A DNA stretch of 64,000 nt from Aestuariivivens sediminis (GTDB taxonomy: Bacteria > Bacteroidota > Bacteroidia > Flavobacteriales > Flavobacteriaceae), in contig NZ_JAKMCP010000010.1 of the NCBI RefSeq assembly GCF_022662105.1, positions 29,169-93,168 of the forward strand. The letters run 5' to 3'. The notes under the pieces are model-generated. The model did no database searches and had not been told where the DNA came from. It saw only the letters and a program-made list of their open reading frames with translations. A program made the position numbers and the translations under genes. Below, in pieces: positions 28,079-35,948 of the stretch (position 1 is its first letter; every line of letters starts with the position of its first letter).

Positions 28079-29155
28079 ATGGTTACAATCAAGGATATAG
28101 CAAGAGAAGCGCAGGTTTCCGAGGGCACTGTGGACCGCGTCTTACACAATCGCGGAGGGGTTTCGAAACAAACGGAGACCAAAATTAAGGCTATCCTTAA
28201 AAAACATAATTTTACTATTAATCCTGTAGCCAGTGCACTGGCCTCCAAAAACAAATACCACATCGCGGTTTTAATTCCGAAGTTTAGTGATACCGATATA
28301 TTCTGGAAATCTCCCTACATGGGGATCCAAAAAGCAGCCCATGACTATAGAAGCTTTGGCATTGACGTCCGTTTTTATCGGTTTGACCAATATGATTCCC
28401 GTTCCTATGAAAATCATTTTAAAGCCTTACTTAGAACAACACCTTCCATCGTCCTTGTTGTGCCGTTATTTCTGAAAGAAACCAAACGGTTTGTTGGTGA
28501 ACTTGAGCAGCAAAGCATTCCGTATATGTTTTTGAATATTGATGTCCAGGGGTTTCATAACATGACCTTTATTGGGCAGGACTCGTATACCGCCGGGTAC
28601 TTAGCAGGCAAATTGATGCATTCCATTTTTTCTGAAGACACCAATGTCTTAATTATTCATTCCAAGCATAATACTTCAGTAAACCAAACGGTTTCAAAGA
28701 GAATTGAAGGGTTTACCGATTTTTTTGCAAAACAGCATTTTAAAAACCGTCCTTTAATTTTAAAAATTGACGCCTTTAACACCTCAAAGGAAACCAAAGC
28801 GGCCATTACAACGTTTCTAAAAAAGCATCCTAAGGTGAAGGGCCTGTTTATTCCATCCAGTCGAATCAATATCATAGTTGATTGTATTGCCCCTGCCCTA
28901 TTGAAGCACTATAGAATGATTGGGTTTGACAATACTCCAAAAAATATTGAATGTCTGGAAAATGAATCCGTCTCCTTTTTAATATCGCAGAAACCTTTCG
29001 ATCAGGGTTACGAATCCATACAAGTCATGGCAGACTATCTGCTAAAGAAGAAAATCCCAAATGACAAAATATACCTTCCCATTGATATTTTAACAAAAGA
29101 GAATGTGAAATACAACGAGCGTAACGAGTTGTTATTTGAAATGGGGAATCTGTAA
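28079..29155 (+). CDS. LacI family transcriptional regulator of hexuronate genes
   Basis: This 358-aa protein has a LacI helix-turn-helix at the very N-terminus (VTIKDIAREAQVSEGTVDRVLHNRGGVS), a hinge helix (NPVASALASKNK) and a periplasmic-binding-protein-like effector domain (YHIAVLIPKFSDTDIFW, MTFIGQDSYTAGYLAG, YRMIGFDNTP). The ATG at 28079 was chosen over 28025 because HTH domains of this family begin within three residues of Met. It is divergent from SDR-uxuA across the two palindromic operators, so it very likely represses them until a uronate-derived inducer binds. Confidence 0.9.
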   Translation: MVTIKDIAREAQVSEGTVDRVLHNRGGVSKQTETKIKAILKKHNFTINPVASALASKNKYHIAVLIPKFSDTDIFWKSPYMGIQKAAHDYRSFGIDVRFYRFDQYDSRSYENHFKALLRTTPSIVLVVPLFLKETKRFVGELEQQSIPYMFLNIDVQGFHNMTFIGQDSYTAGYLAGKLMHSIFSEDTNVLIIHSKHNTSVNQTVSKRIEGFTDFFAKQHFKNRPLILKIDAFNTSKETKAAITTFLKKHPKVKGLFIPSSRINIIVDCIAPALLKHYRMIGFDNTPKNIECLENESVSFLISQKPFDQGYESIQVMADYLLKKKIPNDKIYLPIDILTKENVKYNERNELLFEMGNL

Positions 29156-29290
29156 ATCGGTTAACCTTACTGAAAATACCGCTATCGCAATGTCGACAGC
29201 CGAAGAATCCCTGTACGTTCTGACTTGGGGTTTGTTTTTAGATTAAAGTTCGTAAACATGTCGAACACCTTCGGATTAGAACGGCTTATA

Positions 29291-29698
29291 TTATACCGCC
29301 TGGGTGAGGTAGAAATTAATAATATCGGCGGTTGAGACGATTCCTACTAATTTGTCCTCTTCCAGAATGGGAACGGCATGATAGTATTGCGTAGACAACA
29401 CTTTTGCGACATCTTCAACACTCGCCTCTGTAGTTAAATAAAAAGGCTTTGGGGTCATGATATCCTTCACCTTTAAGCTCTTATAAACCTCTTGATCATC
29501 ATTCATTCCGGCTCCGGAGATATTATACATAAAATCCACTAAACTCACCATTCCAACTAATTTATCATCCTGCAAAACAGGAATGTGATGGTGCCATTTT
29601 TTCTTTTCATAGATATGTTTTACATCCAAAAGATCTTGATTTGGAGTAACATAAACGACTTCTTTGGTCATTACCGGTACTACAGAATTCCTTTTCAT
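29291..29698 (-). CDS. Stand-alone CBS-pair protein
   Basis: This 135-aa protein is two CBS domains and little else: MTKEVVYVTPNQDLLDVKHIYEKKKWHHHIPVLQDDKLVGMVSLVDF and VKDIMTPKPFYLTTEASVEDVAKVLSTQYYHAVPILEEDKLVGIVSTADI. Such Bateman modules bind adenine nucleotides and report energy state. Stand-alone CBS proteins are typical of hypoxia or dormancy regulons such as DosR (family knowledge). Its promoter shares the dyad at 29763-29776 with the divergent coiled-coil/ubiB operon, placing it in the island's regulon. Confidence 0.92.
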   Translation of the reverse strand: MKRNSVVPVMTKEVVYVTPNQDLLDVKHIYEKKKWHHHIPVLQDDKLVGMVSLVDFMYNISGAGMNDDQEVYKSLKVKDIMTPKPFYLTTEASVEDVAKVLSTQYYHAVPILEEDKLVGIVSTADIINFYLTQAV

Positions 29699-29732
29699 TT
29701 CGTGAAATATTAATGGGTTATCGTTCTCCTTT

Positions 29733-29740
29733 TAAAATTA
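29733..29740 (-). promoter_or_regulatory. -7 element of the CBS gene (TAATTTTA)
   Basis: On the minus strand this reads TAATTTTA. Its first base is 29.5 nt from the centre of the dyad at 29763-29776. The predicted start of transcription is near 29728, a 30-nt leader. Confidence 0.65.
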
Positions 29741-29762
29741 ACCCATAGGTATCCGTTCTAAA

Positions 29763-29776
29763 ATGATTTAGATCAT
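29763..29776. promoter_or_regulatory. Fnr-like dyad A, bidirectional (ATGAT-TTAG-ATCAT)
   Basis: This perfect inverted repeat lies between the divergent CBS gene and the coiled-coil/ubiB operon. There is a -7-like element on each side at the same 29.5-nt distance: TAATTTTA (29733-29740, minus) and TACATTTA (29799-29806, plus). A regulator bound here would sit at -41.5 of both transcripts. Confidence 0.8.
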
Positions 29777-29832
29777 ATTACATCAAAGAATTTGTTAATA
29801 CATTTAATACTGGTTACTTTAAATAATGAGTC

Positions 29833-30201
29833 ATGAAAACGAAAACAATATTGGAGTTGCTCACCTTAAGTTCTAGTATATATGTCCTGGCCAGAGACAC
29901 TAAATTTTTAGATAAAATAAACGAGCTTTCCGAAAAAGGAAAAAACAACATTAACAAATCAATGGCTGAAACCCTGGTGGATGAGAATGGTAATGAACTA
30001 GAATTTATGGATCGGGTCATTTTAAAAGTTCATGAACTTAAAGAAGAACTTCATGATAAGATAGAAGAACTGGTTGCCGAATTTTACAAAAAAATAAACA
30101 TAGCGCATATAGATGAAATCAAGGCCTTAAACCAACAAATTGAAAAGTTAGACAGTACCGTGGCGCTATTGGAGGCCAGATTAAATAAATTGGAAGCTTA
30201 G
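29833..30201 (+). CDS. Small coiled-coil (phasin-like) protein
   Basis: This 122-aa protein has a hydrophobic N-terminal stretch (ILELLTLSSSIYVLA) and a long charged coiled coil (DRVILKVHELKEELHDKIEELVAEF, ALNQQIEKLDSTVALLEARLNKLEA). The pattern resembles phasins and other surface-coating helical proteins, but the resemblance is only architectural. It is the first gene of an operon with the UbiB-like kinase (2-nt gap) and is driven by dyad A. Confidence 0.75.
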   Translation: MKTKTILELLTLSSSIYVLARDTKFLDKINELSEKGKNNINKSMAETLVDENGNELEFMDRVILKVHELKEELHDKIEELVAEFYKKINIAHIDEIKALNQQIEKLDSTVALLEARLNKLEA

Positions 30202-30203
30202 AC

Positions 30204-31907
30204 ATGGGGGTCATTAGTGATACTATTAAAAGATTAAAATCCATCTCTAGATATAATCAAATTCTTAAGGTCCTAATGAAATATGGTTTTGAGGATTTTG
30301 TTCAATATCTGGAGGAAAACAGTCATTATAGAATTGTCCAGAAACTAATTCCGAATACCACAAAGAAACGCGTTGCCAAGTATAGTAAATGGGCTAAAAT
30401 GAGGCTGGTATGTGAAGAATTGGGACCTACCTTTGTGAAATTTGGACAAATTTTAAGCAATAGGCCGGATCTGGTCCCTCTGGAATTAACCTTTGAGTTA
30501 GAAAAATTACAGGATCATGTGCCCCATATGTCCGAAACTATGGCCAAGTCTGTTGTGGAAACGGAATTAAATAATAAGGTGGAACACTTATTTGCCTGGT
30601 TCGAACCCATTCCTTTTGCATCTGCTTCTGTGGCACAGGTGCATAAAGTTACCTTACATTCCGGTAAACGCATTGCTTTAAAGATACAGCGACCCGGCAT
30701 ATATGAGGTGATAATTGAGGACATTAAGGTGATGTATAGAATTGCCCATCTCATAGAAAGACGAATACCATCCTTAAAAAGTTTTGATCCCGTGGGTCTG
30801 GTTAAAAATTTTGAAGCTTCCATCTTAAAGGAACTCGATTTTATTCATGAGTCCATTAACGTACAAAGGTTTTATAATAACCTCGCAAAGGATAATTCAT
30901 TAGAACAATTTGCACGGGCACCCAAAGTATACCAAGAATTTACTACCTCAAAAGTTTTGGCTCTCGAATTTATTTCAGGCATAAAAATTGACAAAATTGA
31001 GGAACTGAAATCCCATGACATAGATATCAAGGTTACGGCCCGGCGTCTGGCCATTAGCTTTTTTAAACAGATTTTTGAATACGGGTTCTTTCATGCCGAT
31101 CCGCATCCGGGGAATTTACTGGTCCTTCCCAATAATCATATTGGTTATTTGGATTTTGGTATGATGGGAAGTATGTTGCCCAGGGATATTTTAATTTTTG
31201 GAAAGTTATTTATAGCCATTAGCAACAAGGATGTAAAAAAATTAATTAGAGTTTTGCAACAACTGTCGAACAATGCCGCTATTCTAAACCGACGCGATTT
31301 GGAACTTGACATTAACGAGTTTATAGAAAAATATTACGTGAGAGATGTCCATAAAAATGAAATGAGCACCATATTAATGGAACTGAAGGACATTATTATT
31401 GCACACGGATTAAAAGTTCCGACCTATTTTTTCCTTTTTGCAAGAGCTTTGGTAACCATTGAAGGGGTTCTTGATAAATTGGATCCTAATTTAGAGCAAT
31501 TTGAAATGGTAAAACCCTATCTAAGAAATAGTGTCTCAAAACGATACCACCCCATTACTATGGGTATGAAAATTGTTAATTCCATTGTTGAACTTACAGA
31601 TTACATAGATGAATTTCCAATGGACTTAAAGAATGCCATACGTAAAATAAATTCGGGCCAAATCAAGGTAGATTTAACCCACAAGGGCATAGACCCCATG
31701 GTACACACCCTTCAAAGAATAACCAAACAACTCATTGCGGCCTTTATTATGGTGGCATTAATAATCGGAGCCTCCCTATTTATTATTTTTGAAATAAGTC
31801 CGCTTTGGAAAGGGATTTCTATATTGGGTATGGCTAGTTTTGCTCTGGCTGTAACTTTGGGCTTTGGAATGGTAACGAATATTAAAAAAGGGGATTATGA
31901 TTATTGA
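30204..31907 (+). CDS. ABC1/UbiB (AarF) family atypical kinase
   Basis: This 567-aa protein has the UbiB hallmark KxGQ motif (GPTFVKFGQILSNRPDLVP, Lys79-Gln82), the Ala-rich loop in place of a P-loop (FASASVAQVHK), the catalytic loop FFHADPHPGNL and the metal-binding YLDFGMMG. Two transmembrane helices end the protein. Members bind ATP and act on isoprenoid lipids, classically in quinone synthesis. Its place in a stress island next to a coiled-coil protein and MlaEFD suggests a membrane-lipid role under stress (inference). Confidence 0.92.
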   Translation: MGVISDTIKRLKSISRYNQILKVLMKYGFEDFVQYLEENSHYRIVQKLIPNTTKKRVAKYSKWAKMRLVCEELGPTFVKFGQILSNRPDLVPLELTFELEKLQDHVPHMSETMAKSVVETELNNKVEHLFAWFEPIPFASASVAQVHKVTLHSGKRIALKIQRPGIYEVIIEDIKVMYRIAHLIERRIPSLKSFDPVGLVKNFEASILKELDFIHESINVQRFYNNLAKDNSLEQFARAPKVYQEFTTSKVLALEFISGIKIDKIEELKSHDIDIKVTARRLAISFFKQIFEYGFFHADPHPGNLLVLPNNHIGYLDFGMMGSMLPRDILIFGKLFIAISNKDVKKLIRVLQQLSNNAAILNRRDLELDINEFIEKYYVRDVHKNEMSTILMELKDIIIAHGLKVPTYFFLFARALVTIEGVLDKLDPNLEQFEMVKPYLRNSVSKRYHPITMGMKIVNSIVELTDYIDEFPMDLKNAIRKINSGQIKVDLTHKGIDPMVHTLQRITKQLIAAFIMVALIIGASLFIIFEISPLWKGISILGMASFALAVTLGFGMVTNIKKGDYDY

Positions 31908-31934
31908 TCCTAAGTTCTTGGTTTTAAATCAACA

Positions 31935-31962
31935 AAAGCGCACCGGATATCCGGTGCGCTTT
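31935..31962. terminator. Perfect 28-bp palindrome between convergent genes
   Basis: Both arms (AAAGCGCACCGGAT and its exact complement) meet without a spacer. The palindrome lies between ubiB (end 31907) and the repeat protein gene (end 31973, minus). It should fold into a GC-rich hairpin flanked by A/T runs on both strands, so a bidirectional terminator is the likely role. Confidence 0.7.
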
Positions 31963-31972
31963 AGCATGATGT

Positions 31973-32575
31973 TTAAGACTTTGAAAATGCTTTTTTAAAA
32001 TGCCCATAGGCTTCAGATATTTCATTTTGGAAATGTTCAAACCGGGTTTCTTCCTTTTTTCCGGTATATTTTCCCCTTAATTTATCTATAAAAGAATTAA
32101 AGTCCTGCTTTCCTTTTTCAAAAGACTCTTTGGCTACGTTGGTATCTTTTTTAAACTTTTGCTCTAAAATCTCCAACTGAATTTTAAATTGTTCAATTTC
32201 AATGAGTGTTAAGGCGTACATTCTATTTAAAGTTTCATTGGTTTTAATTTTTACTTCAATATCATGTAATAGTAAAAGCAATTGTTTTTTTTGCTTTTTA
32301 AAAACATCCTTAGTTTCCGCCTTGCCTAACGCTAATTGCACCCGAAGCTCATCAAATTTGGTATGAAGCTCTTCAATGTTTTCTTTAATAGGTTTTATTT
32401 TTTCTTCACTTTCATGGAGATAACGGTTAAATTTCTTTTTGACTTCTTCAAACTTATCTTTGGCCTCTGCTTTACCCAAAGCAGCTTTTACCTGGAATTC
32501 CTCTAATTCAACGGCCGACTTTCGAAGAGCCCTGATTAATTTATCTACAAATTGAATATCTGCTTTATTTTTCAT
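31973..32575 (-). CDS. Coiled-coil protein with three internal repeats
   Basis: This 200-aa, very Lys/Glu-rich helical protein has three related segments: EFQVKAALGKAEAKDKFEEV, ELRVQLALGKAETKDVFKKQ and QFKIQLEILEQKFKKDTNVA, each followed by a charged helix and spaced about 48-56 residues. It recalls apolipoprotein- or LEA-like protective proteins, but no family is certain. The start at 32575 (MKNKADIQFVDKLIRALRKSA) was chosen over 32629. It gives a 19-nt leader from the dyad B promoter, whereas the longer start would lie upstream of the transcript. Confidence 0.75.
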   Translation of the reverse strand: MKNKADIQFVDKLIRALRKSAVELEEFQVKAALGKAEAKDKFEEVKKKFNRYLHESEEKIKPIKENIEELHTKFDELRVQLALGKAETKDVFKKQKKQLLLLLHDIEVKIKTNETLNRMYALTLIEIEQFKIQLEILEQKFKKDTNVAKESFEKGKQDFNSFIDKLRGKYTGKKEETRFEHFQNEISEAYGHFKKAFSKS

Positions 32576-32628
32576 GATAATAAGATTTATGATTAGCTTA
32601 AATATCCAAACAATATAGACTTTATACA

Positions 32629-32642
32629 ATGATGCCTATCAG
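32629..32642 (-). promoter_or_regulatory. Fnr-like dyad B (CTGAT-AGGC-ATCAT on minus strand)
   Basis: Its centre is 29.5 nt from a weak -7 element GATATTTA at 32599-32606 (minus; first base G instead of T). It drives the three-repeat coiled-coil gene; predicted start near 32594. Confidence 0.6.
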
Positions 32643-32728
32643 TTTTCCTTTGTTGCAATGGTTATCCTCTTACCCCGAAGAAACATGGATTAACTGCTAT
32701 TCCAAACTAAACATTCAACTATAACTTC

Positions 32729-32742
32729 ATGATTTTAATCAT
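32729..32742 (+). promoter_or_regulatory. Fnr-like dyad C (ATGAT-TTTA-ATCAT)
   Basis: The dyad centre is 29.5 nt upstream of TAACTTTA (32765-32772). Predicted start near 32777, 17 nt before the mlaE ATG. Confidence 0.8.
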
Positions 32743-32793
32743 TTTATATGTAGTAGTGTTATCCTAACTTTAAAAATTAGGAATACAAATTTT

Positions 32794-33564
32794 ATGATGA
32801 ATTTAATTCTAATAAAGTCATTCTTCGTCGAAATCGGTGAACTCGCTTATTTTGCCAGAAGATTTTTTAAAGAACTTGTTAAAAAACCATTTGAATTTAG
32901 TGAGTTTTTAAAGCAATGCTTTCATATTGGAAACAGATCATTTCTTTTGGTGGGGGTTACGGCTTTTATTATTGGTTTGGTCATCACTTTACAGACACGA
33001 CCAACATTAGAGGAGTTTGGGGCTGAATCATGGATGCCTTCCATGGTAAGCATATCCATTATAAGAGAAGTGGGCCCTGTTATTATAGCGCTGACATTCG
33101 CCGGACGCATCGCTTCTGGAATAGGTGCGGAACTAGGTTCTATGCGAGTGACAGAACAAATTGATGCCATGGAGGTTTCGGGAACCAATCCTTTTAATTT
33201 CTTGGTTGTTACCCGAGTTTTGGCCGCTACGCTGATGCTGCCTATTTTGGTCATTCTGGGCGATGCCATTGCCCTCTATGGTTCTTATATTGTAGAACAC
33301 CTAAAAGGCGATGTGTCTTTCCAATTATATTTTAACAAGGTATTCAATGCCTTGGAATTCGGGGATATCATTCCAGCTACGGTTAAAACTTATTTTTTCG
33401 GATTTGCAATCGGATTGGTTGGCTGTTTTAAAGGGTATAATTGTAATAAAGGCACGGTTGGCGTAGGTAAAGCGGCTAATTCTGCAGTGGTTTTTTCATC
33501 GATGCTATTATTTATTATTGACTTTATAGCCGTATTTGTAACCGATATATTTTTTGAAATTTAA
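32794..33564 (+). CDS. mlaE: MlaE-type lipid ABC transporter permease
   Basis: This 256-aa membrane protein has about five helices and the MlaE family motifs REVGPVIIALTFAGRIASGIGAELGSMRVTEQIDAMEVSGTNPF. MlaE is the inner-membrane channel that moves phospholipids between the membranes. It starts a three-gene operon mlaE-mlaF-mlaD with gaps of 2 and 14 nt. A second ATG at 32797 could be the true start. Regulated by dyad C (inferred). Confidence 0.92.
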   Translation: MMNLILIKSFFVEIGELAYFARRFFKELVKKPFEFSEFLKQCFHIGNRSFLLVGVTAFIIGLVITLQTRPTLEEFGAESWMPSMVSISIIREVGPVIIALTFAGRIASGIGAELGSMRVTEQIDAMEVSGTNPFNFLVVTRVLAATLMLPILVILGDAIALYGSYIVEHLKGDVSFQLYFNKVFNALEFGDIIPATVKTYFFGFAIGLVGCFKGYNCNKGTVGVGKAANSAVVFSSMLLFIIDFIAVFVTDIFFEI

Positions 33565-33566
33565 TC

Positions 33567-34346
33567 ATGACGCAATCACTCAACATAAAAGACTCCAAAA
33601 CCTCTTTACCAATTAAAAGTCCCATACTTGAGATTAAGGATTTAAAAAAATCATTTGGGAAAAATCATGTTTTAAATGGATTCAATTTAGAACTTTTTGA
33701 AGGTGAAAATGTCGTAATTATGGGCAGGTCAGGATCCGGTAAATCTGTAATGATAAAATGCCTGGTAGGGTTATTGGAACCTGATTCCGGAAGTATTAAA
33801 GTCATGGGTAAAGATATTAGTACGCTAAACCCATTCGATTTAAATGCATTGCGTACCGACATAGGTTTTCTATTTCAGGGCAGCGCCTTGTATGACTCCA
33901 TGACGGTAAGGGAGAATTTGGAATTTCCGTTACGACGCCATAAACGCAAATTTGAACAAGGGACTAATACTACTGATCTCGTTATTGAAGTCCTGGAAAG
34001 TGTGGGATTGGTCGATGCTATAGACTTAATGCCAGCGGAGCTCTCAGGAGGTATGCAAAGACGTGTGGCTCTGGCAAGAACCTTAATATTAAAGCCCAAA
34101 ATTATTTTATACGACGAACCCACAAGTGGTTTAGACCCTATTACCGCTAAAGAGATCATTGAACTTATGAGACGTGTTCAGCATCAATACAAAACCTCAT
34201 CACTGATAATAACACATGATGTAGACTGTGCCCGTGTGGTATCAGAACGCATTATTTTGTTGATAGATGGAATTAACTACTTGGAAGGAAATTTTGAACA
34301 GTTAAAACATTCAAAGGACGAAAAGGTTAAGGCTTTCTTTAAATAA
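33567..34346 (+). CDS. mlaF: MlaF-type lipid ABC transporter ATPase
   Basis: This 259-aa ABC ATPase has Walker A GRSGSGKS, signature LSGGMQRRVALAR, Walker B KIILYDEPTSGLDP and the H-loop IITHDVD. It pairs with the permease just upstream. The N-terminal 18 residues (MTQSLNIKDSKTSLPIKS) are an extension before the canonical ILEIKDLKKSFG strand. Confidence 0.93.
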   Translation: MTQSLNIKDSKTSLPIKSPILEIKDLKKSFGKNHVLNGFNLELFEGENVVIMGRSGSGKSVMIKCLVGLLEPDSGSIKVMGKDISTLNPFDLNALRTDIGFLFQGSALYDSMTVRENLEFPLRRHKRKFEQGTNTTDLVIEVLESVGLVDAIDLMPAELSGGMQRRVALARTLILKPKIILYDEPTSGLDPITAKEIIELMRRVQHQYKTSSLIITHDVDCARVVSERIILLIDGINYLEGNFEQLKHSKDEKVKAFFK

Positions 34347-34360
34347 AAAAACGTGGTGTC

Positions 34361-35335
34361 ATGAAAAAAACATATATCCAGAAACTCAATGTAGGCATAT
34401 TTGTCGTAATGGGATTAATTCTTTTTGTAATTGCCGTTTATTTAATTGGTAATCGCCAAAATATGTTTGTCAAAACATTTTCCATCAGTGCTAATTTCAA
34501 TAATGTAAATGGACTAATGCAAGGCAACAATGTACGCTATTCGGGTATAAACATAGGAAATGTAAAATCAATTACCATGATAAACGATTCGACTATTAAT
34601 GTGGACATGGTTATCGAAGAAAAAATGGTGAAACATATCAAAAAGGATGCTATAGCCACCATTGGTACCGATGGATTGGTTGGAAATATGATCGTAAACA
34701 TTATTCCCGGGAAGGGAGATTCAAGGATGATATCCTCTGGAGATGTCATTCAATCTTATACAAAAATAGGCACCAATGAAATGCTCAACACCTTGAACGT
34801 AACCAATGAAAATGCGGCCTTATTAACCGCTAAACTACTTAATATAGCAGATGCTATGGCAGATAGTAAAGGAACCTTTGGCATGTTAATCAATGACACC
34901 ATTGTATCTTCAAACCTCAAACAGACCGTGAATCAATTACGAATTATGAGTATTGAAGCCAACAAGTCCATGAAATCACTCAATGCCATTATTAATACCA
35001 TAAACTTTAACGAAAGTGTGGCCGGGGTATTGCTAAATGACTCCCTTGAAGCACAAAAGATAAGAGATTTGCTTACCAACCTTGAAGTTACCACAGAGGA
35101 TGTTAAAACCGTAGTAAATACGATAAACGAAACCATTATTGATTATAAAAAAGGTAAAGGTGCAGTGGATTACCTTTTTCATGATGAAGACTTTGTGAAA
35201 AATCTGGAGCAGTCCATTAAAAACATTAATGAGGGCACCGATAAATTCAATCAAAATATGGAGGCCCTGAAACACAATTTTTTAACAAGACGGTACTTTA
35301 GAAAATTAAACAGAGCACAAGGAAAGAAAGACTAG
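34361..35335 (+). CDS. mlaD: MCE-domain lipid transport protein (MlaD-like)
   Basis: This 324-aa protein has one N-terminal transmembrane helix (VGIFVVMGLILFVIAVYLIG), an MCE domain (SISANFNNVNGLMQGNNVRYSGINIGNVKSI, about residues 38-130) and a long helical C-terminal tail likely to form a hexameric tube. It is the substrate-binding partner of the MlaEF pair. No MlaB or MlaC is present here, as is common in Bacteroidota. Third gene of the operon. Confidence 0.9.
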   Translation: MKKTYIQKLNVGIFVVMGLILFVIAVYLIGNRQNMFVKTFSISANFNNVNGLMQGNNVRYSGINIGNVKSITMINDSTINVDMVIEEKMVKHIKKDAIATIGTDGLVGNMIVNIIPGKGDSRMISSGDVIQSYTKIGTNEMLNTLNVTNENAALLTAKLLNIADAMADSKGTFGMLINDTIVSSNLKQTVNQLRIMSIEANKSMKSLNAIINTINFNESVAGVLLNDSLEAQKIRDLLTNLEVTTEDVKTVVNTINETIIDYKKGKGAVDYLFHDEDFVKNLEQSIKNINEGTDKFNQNMEALKHNFLTRRYFRKLNRAQGKKD

Positions 35336-35423
35336 TGGGATAAGTCATTGGATCAGATTCGACCATATCCCATTAGTCTTATTTGCTTTTAATGATTTGG
35401 TGCTTTTTAACTTTAGTCTCGTA

Positions 35424-35882
35424 TTAGACAAACTTCCTTTCTCTTCCTGTAAGGTCATCCACATCTATTTTAAATACCACAGGCACACCGTCTTTATAAA
35501 TCTTACTGGAGAATTCACTCAAAAACTTCAAATCCTTACCTTCTTTTCGCTTAATAATAGCCTTGACGCCCTCTGAAAATTTATGCAAACTAATTTTGGC
35601 TGTACTGCCAAGAAATTCGTCATACGTTCCATAAACCACAACAGATCGCCAATTATTAACGGATTCAATCTCAGAGACTTCCAAAGAAACGGCATGGTTC
35701 ATGCGTAATGCCTTTATTTTATGACCAACACTCGAATAACCGATAATGGCATTGGAAGCAGCATCATAATAAAAGGTTATGGGCAATACATAGGGATGAT
35801 TATTGTAGATATAGGCCATATGACCTATATAATTATCCTTGAGCAAGCGAATACATTTGGATTTGCCTAGTTTGAGAATCAT
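35424..35882 (-). CDS. PNPOx-like (split-barrel) flavoprotein
   Basis: This 152-aa protein has the FMN-binding split-barrel pattern of the pyridoxamine-5'-phosphate-oxidase-like/NimA group: YIGHMAYIYNNHPYVLPITFYYD, GYSSVGHKIKALRMNHAVSLEVSEI and WRSVVVYGTYDEF. Members reduce small molecules with flavin or bind heme. Its promoter carries dyad D, making it part of the island's regulon although it faces the mla operon. Confidence 0.82.
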   Translation of the reverse strand: MILKLGKSKCIRLLKDNYIGHMAYIYNNHPYVLPITFYYDAASNAIIGYSSVGHKIKALRMNHAVSLEVSEIESVNNWRSVVVYGTYDEFLGSTAKISLHKFSEGVKAIIKRKEGKDLKFLSEFSSKIYKDGVPVVFKIDVDDLTGRERKFV

Positions 35883-35904
35883 CGTAATACCGTTAAATAG
35901 TTTA

Positions 35905-35912
35905 CTAATTTA
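35905..35912 (-). promoter_or_regulatory. -7 element of the PNPOx-like gene (TAAATTAG)
   Basis: On the minus strand this reads TAAATTAG, 29.5 nt from the centre of dyad D. Predicted start near 35900, an 18-nt leader. Confidence 0.65.
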
Positions 35913-35934
35913 CCGGATACCACGAATTTATAAA

Positions 35935-35948
35935 ATGATAAAAATCAG
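35935..35948 (-). promoter_or_regulatory. Fnr-like dyad D (CTGAT-TTTT-ATCAT on minus strand)
   Basis: The promoter-proximal half is the invariant ATCAT. The site overlaps the stop codon of the upstream metallophosphoesterase gene (35945-35947). Confidence 0.72.

Noticed and set aside
29156..29290. Possible tRNA or RNA gene between LacI and CBS genes
   Set aside because: No cloverleaf or conserved RNA motif could be traced; only short chance repeats.
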